A DNA stretch of 64,000 bases, taken from Pseudomonas sp. 14P_8.1_Bac3 (GTDB taxonomy: Bacteria; Pseudomonadota; Gammaproteobacteria; Pseudomonadales; Pseudomonadaceae). The notes beneath the pieces were generated by a model. That model made no database searches and was not told where the DNA came from. It was given only the letters and a program-made list of their open reading frames with translations. Numbering within the stretch: position 1 is the stretch's first letter; each line of letters starts with the position of its first letter. Both the position numbers and the translations under genes were made by a program. Shown piece by piece: positions 1-11,357 of the stretch. The DNA lies in NCBI RefSeq assembly GCF_025466085.1, contig NZ_JANLOD010000032.1, positions 1 to 64,000 of the forward strand, given 5' to 3'.

Positions 1-73
1 GGTCCATGACATTCGTATTTGCGGAAAACAGGAATGCCACGGAATTTGAACGGGGCTTGTGGGGTTGGCTGGA

Positions 74-437
74 CTACTCGATGGGGTCGAGGTGGTCCAG
101 GGCACCGTTCACCGAAATCTCGATCGCCGAGATGATTAGTTCCAGGCCCAAACAGGGTATTGCGAATCGACCCTGACTCCTGGTCTGCCTTATCCGCGAT
201 GATCACGCAGGCCGACGCCGCGGCTTCGCTGGCAAAACCCAGCAGGTCTTGAACAGGCAGTTCAGGGTTGACGATGAAGAACGTGGAAGGCTGGCGCGGA
301 AGGGCTTTGAGGTGGGCGAAGGTGAGATGGGCGTCATCGACGTTTCGGTCGGTGGCGTCGCCGGGTTTTTCAGTGCGAGGGCTTTCTTGCGCAGATACGT
401 TATCCGCATTTGGAGGATCAGGGGTTACCTTTTGCAT
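74..437 (-). pseudogene. Frameshifted DUF6124 family gene
   Basis: Reading the minus strand from the ATG at 437 gives MQKVTPDPPNADNVSAQES, then a stretch with PSTFFIVNPELPVQDLL and ASACVIIADKA, the layout of the small Pseudomonas DUF6124 proteins (unknown function, about 120 residues). The frame is lost in a GGGCC run at about 145-149. If one base is skipped, the family's usual tail follows (LELIISAIEISVNGALDHLD, then PIE and TAG at 74-76). The length from start to stop is 364 bases, one more than a multiple of three. A GGA about 10 bases before the ATG could serve as ribosome site; a second ATG at 452 is in frame. Either a recently inactivated gene or a single-base sequence error. Confidence 0.7.
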
Positions 438-1030
438 GCGTGATTTTTCCATAATGGGTGCCAACCGTTTCGCTGCTAAACGAAAAGGGAGGCAGCTGCA
501 CGCAGGTTAGCAGACCGGGGAAAATCACAAAGCCGGCGCACCCGAAGGTGCCCTGCGTACAGCCACCATCAGACCGCAGGCTAAAAAACACCTGTGAGAT
601 GGATGCATGTGCAGTGATTTATGCCGCAGGCTGCTAAACCCGACCACTGATGAGCAGTGGCAGGTCAACGATAGAACCCGAGATCAGGCTGCACAAGCCG
701 GCGAAGTCTGGCTTACCTGTAGGCAATGGCGCAAGGTCGTGTGGCCTGCAAGAAGTGCAACTAAACACTTTTAAACAACTATCACCGAGTAGGTGATCCA
801 TCCGACCTACGAGTAGGAAAATGACGTTTGCGGTCGTAAATTGACGAAGCATCCGACATTTTTTTCAGTTCAACGGTCGGGAATTCTGGATAGCTTGCTG
901 CACTCATTACCACGTAGAGGCATCATGTTTTATGCGAAGCCGAAGGCAGTCGAGGCATCAGCGGCACTCAGCAAAAAAACGGTCTACAGTTGCAAGGACG
1001 TTTGATTGAGCCTTCAAAGGGACCCCATTC
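438..1030. other. Intergenic region with inverted repeats
   Basis: About 590 bases without a convincing gene. Two adjacent inverted repeats are visible: ATCACC-GAGTA-GGTGAT at 781-797 and CCTAC-GA-GTAGG at 806-817, which could bind a regulator or form hairpins. A T7 run lies near 860. The only short frame with a plausible ribosome site is at 925-1005, listed separately. Confidence 0.5.
925..1005 (+). CDS. Possible 26-residue leader ORF
   Basis: ATG at 925 follows AGAGG at a workable distance and opens MFYAKPKAVEASAALSKK, ending TVYSCKDV and TGA. It stops 25 bases before the 181-residue orphan at 1031. I recognise no family. It may be a leader peptide, a small protein or chance. Confidence 0.2.
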   Translation: MFYAKPKAVEASAALSKKTVYSCKDV

Positions 1031-1576
1031 ATGGCAAACGGATACAGGACAAATTGGGAGATGGTTACTGCCGTCTCCGCAGTGGTCACTGCTGTTATCG
1101 CTTTAGGTCTGGGGATCTGGGACAGGACGGAGACCAGGAAGGCCAATGCCTTGTCGGTGAAGCCGATAATTTCTGTCGGAAGTCCAATTGAAACGATAGA
1201 CGGCGTAAAACGCAGATCACTGACCATTACTAACAATGGTCTTGGGCCTGCCGATATAAAAGAAATTGAGTTTACTTCCCTTAATACGGGCAAAAAAATA
1301 TCTGTCAAAGACCTGGAGTCGATATTTTCAGAGTTTGAGCTTGATCATAAGTATTTTGTAAGATCTTCATGGTCGTCTGAGTCTGTGCTGTTGCGTCAGG
1401 AGGAATCCAGTGTTTTGTTCTTCTTCAACTATCCTAAATCTGCGGCTCAAGCATATAACGTTGAAATGAATTACATTAGGGTGTTATGCCAGCTTTCATT
1501 GCGAATCAAATATTATTCTTTGTATGACGAACCTTATGAGTTGGTTTTGGATCGGCTTCATCGTGAAGGGTGCTAG
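1031..1576 (+). CDS. Membrane-anchored orphan protein
   Basis: A 181-residue protein I do not recognise. Residues 10-30 (TAVSAVVTAVIALGLGIW) form one membrane helix, followed by a soluble, beta-rich part with KRRSLTITNNGLGPADI, a pattern seen in surface or periplasmic immunoglobulin-like or effector-associated proteins of unknown function. AAAGGGA stands about 8 bases before the ATG. Base composition drops sharply towards AT in its second half (for example TATTATTCTTTGTATGAC) compared with acnA or topA, which suggests acquisition by transfer. It stands alone and ends before a two-way terminator shared with the convergent receptor gene. Confidence 0.6.
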   Translation: MANGYRTNWEMVTAVSAVVTAVIALGLGIWDRTETRKANALSVKPIISVGSPIETIDGVKRRSLTITNNGLGPADIKEIEFTSLNTGKKISVKDLESIFSEFELDHKYFVRSSWSSESVLLRQEESSVLFFFNYPKSAAQAYNVEMNYIRVLCQLSLRIKYYSLYDEPYELVLDRLHREGC

Positions 1577-1644
1577 TGCCTTCAGCGGGGTTTTGTACAG
1601 GCGATGAGGGCCTACCAGACAACATCACGTTCCCGGCTCCAATA

Positions 1645-1677
1645 AAAAACCCGGAAGCCGCCGCTGTCCGGGTTTTT
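1645..1677. terminator. Bidirectional terminator
   Basis: A-run, CCCGGA (1650-1655), 11-base loop, TCCGGG (1667-1672), T5. It lies between the convergent orphan gene and the aer-type gene and has a U-tract for both strands. Confidence 0.8.
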
Positions 1678-1693
1678 GTCTTTCGGGTCGCAA

Positions 1694-3259
1694 TCAGCGA
1701 TTAAATCGCTCCACCAGCGAATACTGGGTATTCGCCGTCTTGGTCAGCTCTTCACTCAACAACGCCGAGTTCTGCGCCTGTTCCGAGGTTTGATCCGCCA
1801 GTTGTGAGATGTTGCTGATGTTGCGGCTGATCTCCTCGGCCACCGAGCTTTGCTCTTCCGTCGCAGCGGCAATCTGCGTGGTCATGTCGGTGATGTGCGC
1901 CACCGCTTCGCTGATCCCGATCAGCGCCTGATCCGCTTCCAGCACTCGTGCCACACCTTCCTCCGCCTGGCGATGCCCGGCTTCCATGGTTTGCACGGCG
2001 GTGCCCGCGGTTTGCTGCAACTTGGCGATCAGGGCGTGGATCTGCCCGGTGGATTCGCTGGTGCGTTGTGCCAGTTGACGCACTTCGTCCGCCACCACCG
2101 CAAACCCTCGACCCATCTCACCGGCACGCGCCGCTTCGATCGCGGCGTTCAACGCCAATAAGTTGGTCTGGTCGGCGATGCCTTTGATCACGTCGACCAC
2201 GCCGCCGATTTCGTCGCTGTCCTTGGCCAGTTGCGTCACGGTCAGACCGGTTTCACCGACCACCACCGACAGGCGCTGAATGGCTTCGCGGGTTTCCCCG
2301 GCGATGTCACGACCGCGACCGGTCAGGCGATTGGCTTCCTGAGTGGCGTCAGCGGTGCGCTGTACATGGCTGGCCACTTCCTGGGTGGTGGCGGCCATCT
2401 GATTGACGGCGGTGGCCACTTGCTCGGTTTCGACGCGTTGACGCTCCAGGCCGGTGGAGCTGTCGTGGGCCAGGGTGTCGGACTGCCGAGCCTGCTCGGT
2501 CAGGTGCTCGGCGGTGTCCTGCAGACGGGTCAGGCAGGTTTTCAGGCGGGCTTCCTGGCTGAGGATCGACATCTCCAGACGCGCCTGGGCGCCACGGCTG
2601 TCGGTGTACATCTGCGCGATCAGCGGGTCGGAGGTGGTCTGTTCGGCCAGGCGCAACAAGCGCTTGAGGCCGCGCTGTTGCCAGCTCAGCCCCAGCAGGC
2701 CCAACGGCACCGAAAGACCGGCAGCCAGGGCAAAGCCCCACTGGGAGTTGAGCGTGGCACCGATCATGAAGCTCAGTTGACTGATCAGAATGAACGGCAG
2801 CCAGTCCTGCAGCACCGGCAACCATTTATCGGTGGACGGAATCGCTGACTTGCCCTGGTTGATGCGTTGGTAGAGCGCTTCGGCGCGCTGGATCTGTTCG
2901 GCGGTGGGTTTGATCCGCACCGACTCGTAGCCGATCACCTGGTTGCCTTCGAAGACCGGTGTGACGTAGGCGTTCACCCAATAGTGGTCACCGTTCTTGC
3001 AGCGATTCTTGACAATGCCCATCCATGGCAAGCCTTGTTTCAGTGTGCCCCACATGTGCGCGAACACCGCGGCCGGGACGTCGGGGTGGCGGACCTGGTT
3101 ATGCGGCGCACGGATCAGCTCTTCACGGGTAAATCCACTGATTTCAGCGAATGCGTCGTTACAGTAGGTGATCACGCCTTTGGCGTCGGTGGTGGAAATC
3201 AACCGTTGCTGAGCCGGGAAGGTCCGTTCGCGTTGTGTAATGGGCTGGTTGTTACGCAT
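1694..3259 (-). CDS. aer: Aer-type PAS methyl-accepting receptor
   Basis: A 521-residue energy/redox taxis receptor. Residues 1-120 form a PAS domain of the Aer type (start [15 protein letters not shown], then [14 protein letters not shown]), expected to hold FAD. Two hydrophobic stretches near 155-195 are the membrane anchor. The C-terminal half is the coiled-coil signalling rod with the conserved hairpin tip [20 protein letters not shown], which contacts CheA and CheW. There is no periplasmic sensor domain, as expected for Aer. I chose the ATG at 3259; an in-frame TTG lies 18 bases upstream but gives a start the family lacks. It stands near acnA as in P. aeruginosa (PA1561-PA1562, from memory). 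It is probably transcribed alone and ends at the terminator at 1645-1677. Confidence 0.88.
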   Translation of the reverse strand: MRNNQPITQRERTFPAQQRLISTTDAKGVITYCNDAFAEISGFTREELIRAPHNQVRHPDVPAAVFAHMWGTLKQGLPWMGIVKNRCKNGDHYWVNAYVTPVFEGNQVIGYESVRIKPTAEQIQRAEALYQRINQGKSAIPSTDKWLPVLQDWLPFILISQLSFMIGATLNSQWGFALAAGLSVPLGLLGLSWQQRGLKRLLRLAEQTTSDPLIAQMYTDSRGAQARLEMSILSQEARLKTCLTRLQDTAEHLTEQARQSDTLAHDSSTGLERQRVETEQVATAVNQMAATTQEVASHVQRTADATQEANRLTGRGRDIAGETREAIQRLSVVVGETGLTVTQLAKDSDEIGGVVDVIKGIADQTNLLALNAAIEAARAGEMGRGFAVVADEVRQLAQRTSESTGQIHALIAKLQQTAGTAVQTMEAGHRQAEEGVARVLEADQALIGISEAVAHITDMTTQIAAATEEQSSVAEEISRNISNISQLADQTSEQAQNSALLSEELTKTANTQYSLVERFNR

Positions 3260-3362
3260 GGCTTTTTCAATCCGCAAGGCTTTGAAAGGTTGTCGGCATG
3301 GTCGAGGATTTGTTGAACTTATTTTTCAATAATCGGCAGCGCCTCGCAAAACGGGCGTTGCG

Positions 3363-4154
3363 TCAGCCGGCCAGCATCGGATAAGTGAACAGGCCGAAAT
3401 GCAGCAGATTCAAACCGAAATGCGTAGCGATGGCCGCCCCCAACCCGCCGAAACGATAGGCTAGACCGTAGCCGACGCCCGCCAGACCCGCCAGCAACAC
3501 CCAGTGCCAGCCCGCGCCCAGATGCACCAGGCCAAACACCAGCGAGGAGAGCAGCAACGCCAGATGCTCGCCGTACGCCAGGTGCCTGAAGTAGCGGCTC
3601 AGACCGCCCTGGAGGTAGCCACGAAACAGCGATTCCTCCACCAGCGTCACCAGCAACAGGTTGTTGAACAGCCACAGCCAGGCCTGATCCGGCCATTTCG
3701 GTGCCCAACTGATCATCCCCAGCAGCAAGGCGCCGCCCAATGCCAATAGCGTGCTCAGCGCCAGTCCCAGCGCGGTGGCGTAGGCGCAAAGCCGCAGCGA
3801 ACGCCGGCCGACAATCCACGGACAGACCAGCAACAGCCAGAAACCAATCAGCGGCTTGTCCAGGTTCAGGTACATCGAGAACTGCACGGCATCGTCGGTG
3901 AAGCGCTGCGGATGAATGCCGCGGCCGTTATAAAAACCCGGTAGCCAGTGCAGGGCCAGGGCCAGCGCCATGAAGACGAACAGGCCGTGACCGAGGTAGT
4001 GGCCAATGCGGACCTGTTGTTGGCGCGCGGCGAAACCGGCGGTCAGCAACAAGGCGACGGAAATGAGCGCGAGCCAGCCGAGATGGCCGTAAGTCAGGGC
4101 CAGGCCGTAGCCGAGGGAGAGAAGGACAAGCAAAGTCCATGGCAAAGAAAACAT
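3363..4154 (-). CDS. CPBP family intramembrane protease
   Basis: 263 residues with about seven or eight membrane helices. The family signature is present: VEESLFRGYLQGGL (the EExxxR metal-binding and catalytic motif), then FGLVHLGAGW and ATHFGLNLLHF with the conserved His and Asn. Bacterial CPBP proteins (Abi/CAAX type) are membrane metallo- or glutamic proteases; substrates are mostly unknown. It follows the aer-type gene on the same strand with a gap of about 100 bases but has no clear functional link to it. The start at 4154 gives a hydrophobic first helix (MFSLPWTLLVLLSLGYG). Confidence 0.85.
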   Translation of the reverse strand: MFSLPWTLLVLLSLGYGLALTYGHLGWLALISVALLLTAGFAARQQQVRIGHYLGHGLFVFMALALALHWLPGFYNGRGIHPQRFTDDAVQFSMYLNLDKPLIGFWLLLVCPWIVGRRSLRLCAYATALGLALSTLLALGGALLLGMISWAPKWPDQAWLWLFNNLLLVTLVEESLFRGYLQGGLSRYFRHLAYGEHLALLLSSLVFGLVHLGAGWHWVLLAGLAGVGYGLAYRFGGLGAAIATHFGLNLLHFGLFTYPMLAG

Positions 4155-4234
4155 CTGAAGTCCTTATTACTGAGATTTTGCGAACGCCTTCGTCCATTGC
4201 GGGAGATTTGCTGGCTCGCTGTTGTTACTCGATT

Positions 4235-4250
4235 GTAGGATGAGTCCTAC
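4235..4250. repeat. Short inverted repeat GTAGGA-TGAG-TCCTAC
   Basis: Perfect 6-base arms around a 4-base centre, in the 288-base gap between the CPBP gene and the AT-rich locus. It may be an operator or a small hairpin; no T-run follows. Confidence 0.4.
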
Positions 4251-4442
4251 AGCTAGCGGATCTAAAAGAGTGGGGCTGTTCTGATTCGTAGATATTCTCA
4301 TTTTTTACGCAGTAAAACGGCGAGTGAATGTTTATTGTTTGCAAGCGGCGCAGTTTTTTAACTCAACGTTCCGCATCGGACAGAGTGCAGCTCTGTCAGT
4401 CACTCGAATCTCATTAATAGGACTGAAAGGAAGGAACCTTAT

Positions 4443-4632
4443 ATGTCTAACGCCGCAAGCTATTTAGGACCACATGTAAAAAAAGGGCTACAAGCTAATA
4501 CGAACTTGGGCAAGCGATGGGCTTGCGCCTGCAATTTTGAGTGTTTCAATAGTCGCATTGCTGATGGGTTTGATCGCCGTTTTTTTTGACGCAGCGTTGG
4601 TTGATGAGATAAACGGGTATTTCATAAGTTAG
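4443..4632 (+). pseudogene. Small membrane ORF with A7 frameshift
   Basis: A very good ribosome site (AGGAAGGA, 7 bases, ATG at 4443) opens MSNAASYLGPHVKKG. As written, the frame runs to TGA at 4587-4589 (48 codons) and becomes Cys-rich and unlikely. Dropping one A from the A7 run at 4478-4484 gives a coherent protein of about 62 residues that continues GYKLIRTWASDG, then one membrane helix (LAPAILSVSIVALLMGLIAVFF), and ends at TAG 4630-4632. I recognise no family. It could be an inactivated gene, a sequence error, or a gene read by polymerase slippage on the A-run. The DNA is AT-rich like the next gene. Confidence 0.4.
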
Positions 4633-4697
4633 CGTTTAACATGTGAAGGCGTCTAGTTAGCGCACTTTCGTAGGTCGCTCCCTCAGTTTTGCAAGCT

Positions 4698-4706
4698 GGG
4701 GGGGGG
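4698..4706 (+). repeat. G9 homopolymer before a ribosome site
   Basis: Nine consecutive G bases, 4 bases before the GGAGG ribosome site of the gene starting at 4722. Such tracts can slip during replication and change expression. Confidence 0.6.
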
Positions 4707-4721
4707 TTGTGGAGGACTGAA

Positions 4722-5297
4722 ATGCGACGCTTTAAAATCAAATTTATAAAGATGAAAATCCCTTACGGGTTCATGGTTTTTACTTGGCTGCCTGTTTTTT
4801 TGCTGGCTTGTATAGTTCCGTCGACCGCTGATTCACAGTTTTACCAGTTAGTGGAGAGAATGATTGATGAGCATCTCTTTGGCAACGTTGGGGTGTGGTC
4901 TTCGGCATTCCCTTTGACTTCAAAAGCTGTCGCAAACTATATATGTTTAGTGGCGCCGGTGTGTGCCGTGATTTTCACAATTGTGACGATGAGAAAGTCG
5001 GTTGTAGAAAGCTCGGATGTTGTTGAGTGGTCTGTGGGAAAACAAATTTTTATATTGATCTCTTTTTTGGGTTTGGTAGCGTTTGTATTTTATTTTGTTT
5101 TTATTGGTGGTAGAGATTTTGCAAGTCTTGGCAATCGGTACTCTTTTTTTGGTAATTATAAGATGGCCTTTGCATTGTTTTCTGTCGGAATTTTATATTT
5201 GTTGTATGTGATGACTCTTTTCGGATATCTCGCTTTTAAGATGCTTTTTATTGTCGTATTTAGATGTGCTCAGGTAAATATTTTTCGTAACAGGTGA
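4722..5297 (+). CDS. Orphan four-helix membrane protein
   Basis: A 191-residue protein of no family I recognise. Four hydrophobic helices are clear: about residues 15-32 (GFMVFTWLPVFLLACIV), 74-92 (YICLVAPVCAVIFTIVTM), 112-133 (IFILISFLGLVAFVFYFVF) and 150-180. The ATG at 4722 follows TGGAGGACTGAA, an ideal ribosome site; an in-frame TTG at 4689 would read through the G9 tract and is less likely. Base composition is much more AT-rich than the flanking core genes, so it was probably acquired. Its size and helix number resemble immunity proteins of pore-forming bacteriocins, but no cognate toxin gene is visible, so that remains a guess. Confidence 0.65.
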   Translation: MRRFKIKFIKMKIPYGFMVFTWLPVFLLACIVPSTADSQFYQLVERMIDEHLFGNVGVWSSAFPLTSKAVANYICLVAPVCAVIFTIVTMRKSVVESSDVVEWSVGKQIFILISFLGLVAFVFYFVFIGGRDFASLGNRYSFFGNYKMAFALFSVGILYLLYVMTLFGYLAFKMLFIVVFRCAQVNIFRNR

Positions 5298-5360
5298 AGA
5301 TGTTTATTGTTGTAATGCGCGCGCATTTGCCTGCCCATTGCGCGAAAAAATCTACTTGAA

Positions 5361-5389
5361 TATGGGGTTGGCCATGGCTCAACCCCATA
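5361..5389 (-). terminator. acnA terminator hairpin
   Basis: TATGGGGTTG and CAACCCCATA form a 10-bp stem around GCCATGGCT, just after the acnA stop. On the minus strand an imperfect T-run follows about 12 bases later, so it is a weak intrinsic terminator or a 3' end stabiliser. Confidence 0.55.
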
Positions 5390-5396
5390 AAATTGG

Positions 5397-8138
<2,742 letters not shown>

Positions 8139-8360
8139 TACGATCACTCCTTTTCGTCCGCACGGATACGGACTGAGGGGACGGGCAGAGCATTAAACCT
8201 AGCCCTGTTTTAAGTAGCTGGCTAATAACTGGACTCTATCGACAGTACCGAGGTTCCGAACTCGGCTATCATGCGCCGGTTTTCGTGACAGGCTTTGCTT
8301 CAACGCAAGCCTGGGCATCGCGCAGTGGCTGAATTCTTCGCCAACTGCCCAGGAGTAAGA

Positions 8361-9434
8361 ATGAACACCCTCTTTATGCATTGCCGGCCGGGCTTCGAAG
8401 GCGAAGTCTGTTCCGAGATCTCCGAACACGCCGCGCGGCTGAACGTGGCCGGTTATGCCAAGGCCAAGGCCGCCAGCGCCTGTGCCGAATTCATCTGCAC
8501 CGAAGAAGACGGCGCCGAGCGCCTGATGCGCGGCCAGCATTTCACCGATCTGATTTTTCCGCGGCAGTGGGCCCGGGGGATTTTCATCGACCTGCCGGAA
8601 ACCGACCGCATCAGCGTGATCCTGGCGCATATGGCGGACTTTCCGCTGTGTGGCAGCCTGTGGCTGGAAATGGTCGACACCAACGATGGCAAGGAACTGT
8701 CGAACTTCTGCAAGAAATTCGAAGTGCACCTGCGCAAGGCACTGATGGCCGCGGGCAAACTGGTGGAAGACGCCCACAAGCCGCGCCTGTTGCTGACCTT
8801 CAAAAGCGGTCGCGAAGTGTTCATGGGCCTGGCCGAGTCGAACAATTCGGCGATGTGGCCGATGGGCATCCCGCGGCTGAAGTTTCCCCGCGAGGCCCCG
8901 AGCCGCTCGACCTTGAAGCTGGAGGAGGCGTGGCACCACTTCATCCCGCGCGACCAGTGGGACGAGCGCCTGCACAGCGACATGACCGGCGTCGACCTCG
9001 GTGCGGCGCCGGGTGGCTGGACCTGGCAACTGGTCAACCGTGGCATGCTGGTGACCGCCATCGACAACGGCCCGATGGCCGAAAGCCTGATGGAGACAGG
9101 CCTGGTGCAGCATTTGATGGCCGACGGTTTCACCTACAAGCCTCGGCAACCGGTGGACTGGATGGTCTGCGACATCGTCGAGAAACCCGCGCGCAACGCA
9201 GCGATGCTGGAAGAGTGGATCGGCGAGGGCCATTGCCGCGAGGCCGTGGTCAACCTCAAGTTGCCGATGAAACAGCGTTACGCTGAGGTGAAACGCTTGC
9301 TCGAGCGTATTGCCGATGGTTTCAAGGAACGCGGGATTCGCGTCGAGATCGGCTGCAAGCAGCTGTATCACGACCGCGAAGAAGTCACGTGCCACCTGCG
9401 CCGGCTCGACGTCAAGAAACCGAAATCCCGCTGA
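8361..9434 (+). CDS. rlmM: 23S rRNA C2498 ribose methyltransferase RlmM
   Basis: 357 residues. An N-terminal THUMP-like RNA-binding part (MNTLFMHCRPGFEGEV) is followed by a Rossmann methyltransferase domain with the SAM-binding loop GVDLGAAPGGWTWQL, DWMVCDIVEKP and NLKLPMKQRY, matching the family that 2'-O-methylates C2498 of 23S rRNA. The ATG at 8361 has CAGGAGTAAGA upstream. Members are usually 350-370 residues, so this one is complete. The next gene, tusA, lies 90 bases downstream on the same strand. Confidence 0.95.
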   Translation: MNTLFMHCRPGFEGEVCSEISEHAARLNVAGYAKAKAASACAEFICTEEDGAERLMRGQHFTDLIFPRQWARGIFIDLPETDRISVILAHMADFPLCGSLWLEMVDTNDGKELSNFCKKFEVHLRKALMAAGKLVEDAHKPRLLLTFKSGREVFMGLAESNNSAMWPMGIPRLKFPREAPSRSTLKLEEAWHHFIPRDQWDERLHSDMTGVDLGAAPGGWTWQLVNRGMLVTAIDNGPMAESLMETGLVQHLMADGFTYKPRQPVDWMVCDIVEKPARNAAMLEEWIGEGHCREAVVNLKLPMKQRYAEVKRLLERIADGFKERGIRVEIGCKQLYHDREEVTCHLRRLDVKKPKSR

Positions 9435-9524
9435 CATCCCGGCTCCTACAGGGATGGCGTCATGCCACAGATGACCGAATACCCGGCAATGCGCGACAAT
9501 GCCGGCCAGTTTCAGGAGTAAATC

Positions 9525-9776
9525 ATGAGTGAACTGCTTGATAGGCCGGTAGACGGCACCCTCGACGCCACCGGCCTCAACTGCCCGGAGCCGGTGATGA
9601 TGTTGCACCAGCACATCCGCGACCTGGCCCCCGGTGGGCTGCTCAAGGTGATCGCCACCGACCCGTCGACCCGGCGCGACATTCCCAAGTTCTGCGTATT
9701 CCTCGACCACGAGCTGGTCGGGCAGCATGAAGAGGCCGGCACGTACCTCTACTGGATTCGCAAGAAGCTCGCTTAA
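9525..9776 (+). CDS. tusA: Sulfur carrier protein TusA
   Basis: 83 residues, the whole TusA/SirA fold. The active cysteine is in [13 protein letters not shown] (Cys20), the site that takes up persulfide sulfur from IscS and passes it on for tRNA thiolation. CAGGAG lies 7 bases before the ATG. Its stop codon TAA (9774-9776) overlaps the stop of the convergent MATE gene within the palindrome TTAA. Confidence 0.93.
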   Translation: MSELLDRPVDGTLDATGLNCPEPVMMLHQHIRDLAPGGLLKVIATDPSTRRDIPKFCVFLDHELVGQHEEAGTYLYWIRKKLA

Positions 9777-11182
9777 CCCGCCGCATGGCTCATGCGGATC
9801 CGCTTGCGCGCACTGCGCGTCAGGCGGATCGACAGCATCAGCGCGGCGCAGCTCAGGCCGACGATCAAGCCCTGCCACAACCCGCTCGGGCCGCTCGGCG
9901 TGCCGAGCCAGTCGGTCAGGCCTAGCGCGTAGCCCACCGGCAAACCAATGCCCCAGTAGGCGAATAGGGTCAGGATCATCGTCACCCGCGTGTCCTGATA
10001 ACCGCGCAATGCTCCGGCGGCCGTGACTTGGATCGCATCGGAAAACTGGAACAACGCCGAATACACGATCAACATTGCGGCCACGTGGATCACCGTCGGG
10101 TCCGCCGTGTAGATGGTTGCAATGTGTTCGCGCAACAACAGCATCAGGCTCGCGGAAATACAGGCGTAAGCCAGCGCGGTGCCCATGCCGACCCCGGCGG
10201 CGAATCGGGCTTCCCGCGGTTCCTGGCGGCCAAGTGCCTGGCCGACGCGCACCGTCACGGCCATGCCGAGGGAGTAGGGAATCATGAACACCAGCGAGCT
10301 GAAGTTCAGCGCGATCTGGTGCCCGGCCACCACCGTGGCGCCCAGGCTGCCGATCAGCAGGGCGATCACCGCGAAGATGCTCGACTCGGCGAACACCGCG
10401 ATGCCGATCGGCAGGCCGATGCCCAGCAGGCGTTTGATCACCGACCATTGCGGCCAGTCGAAGCGGCTGAACAATTCGCTCGACTGATAGGCCGGCGCCC
10501 AGCGTTCCCAACCAGCCATGCCCAGCGCCATCACCCACATCACGATCGCCGTGGCCCAGCCGCAACCGACTCCGCCCATCGCTGGCACACCGAAGTGGCC
10601 ATAAATGAACACGTAGTTCAGCGGGATATTCAGTGCCAGGCCGCACAAGCCCAGGACCATCGCCGGACGCGTGCGCCCCAGGCCATCACTGAAACAGCGC
10701 AGCACGTGATAGAACGCGACGGCAGGCAAACCGCTGGCGATGCCGTGCAGGTATTGCATGCACGGCCCGATCAGTTCCGGATCGACCTTCATGATGTGCA
10801 GGATCGGCTCGGCGCTGAACAGCAGCGTGGTCGCGATCAAGCCGACGACCAGCGCCAGCCACAGCGCCTGACGCACGATCGGACCGATTTCGCTGTGGGT
10901 GCCGGCGCCGAAACGCTGGGCGACTTTTGGCGTGGTGGCCAGCAGTGTGCCGGTCATCAGTAGGAACACCGGGACCCAGATCGAGTTGCCCAGCGCCACC
11001 GCCGCCAGGTCTCGCGGCCCGACACGGCCGGCCATCACCGCATCGACAAAGCCCATCGCCGTGGTGGCCAGTTGCGCGATCATGATCGGCAGCGCCAGGC
11101 CGAGCAGGTTGTTCAGCTCCAGGCGAACCCGGGCCGGGCGAGAGAGGGAAATGGCAGCAGGTTGCTCAGTCACTGAGTTCAA
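9773..11182 (-). CDS. MATE family efflux transporter (NorM-like)
   Basis: 469 residues with 12 predicted helices in two homologous halves, as in NorM/PmpM pumps that export cationic drugs and dyes in exchange for Na+ or H+. Typical stretches are [19 protein letters not shown] in helix 1 and [17 protein letters not shown] in the second half. The start at 11182 ([15 protein letters not shown]) gives a normal length. It is convergent with tusA and divergent from pdxB, so it is probably transcribed alone. The substrate cannot be told from sequence. Confidence 0.9.
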   Translation of the reverse strand: MNSVTEQPAAISLSRPARVRLELNNLLGLALPIMIAQLATTAMGFVDAVMAGRVGPRDLAAVALGNSIWVPVFLLMTGTLLATTPKVAQRFGAGTHSEIGPIVRQALWLALVVGLIATTLLFSAEPILHIMKVDPELIGPCMQYLHGIASGLPAVAFYHVLRCFSDGLGRTRPAMVLGLCGLALNIPLNYVFIYGHFGVPAMGGVGCGWATAIVMWVMALGMAGWERWAPAYQSSELFSRFDWPQWSVIKRLLGIGLPIGIAVFAESSIFAVIALLIGSLGATVVAGHQIALNFSSLVFMIPYSLGMAVTVRVGQALGRQEPREARFAAGVGMGTALAYACISASLMLLLREHIATIYTADPTVIHVAAMLIVYSALFQFSDAIQVTAAGALRGYQDTRVTMILTLFAYWGIGLPVGYALGLTDWLGTPSGPSGLWQGLIVGLSCAALMLSIRLTRSARKRIRMSHAAG

Positions 11183-11357
11183 GGGCGAAACGTCCAGAAT
11201 TTTTGATGCACGAGGCGGCGCATTCTACGCGTTGACGCAGCGGTCAGGAAAAATCCTCTGTTACCGATTTGTAATCCTCCGGCTTTCCCTGTAGGAGCGG
11301 TGCTAGGCGTCACCCACCATCTCCGCCTACACTGCCGATCCGCCAAAGGAGCCTGCC

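Noticed and set aside
634..852. 72-codon minus-strand frame in the gap before the orphan gene
   Set aside because: No ribosome site, no coherent hydrophobic or soluble pattern and no neighbour context.
4443..5297. Toxin-antitoxin or bacteriocin-immunity module
   Set aside because: Size, helices and composition fit loosely, but neither protein shows a known toxin, antitoxin or immunity motif, so no such function was assigned.
8199..10646. 815-codon open frame on the minus strand opposite rlmM, tusA and the MATE gene
   Set aside because: It is antisense to three clear genes, has low-complexity Arg/His-rich sequence and no domain; it results from GC-rich codon use.
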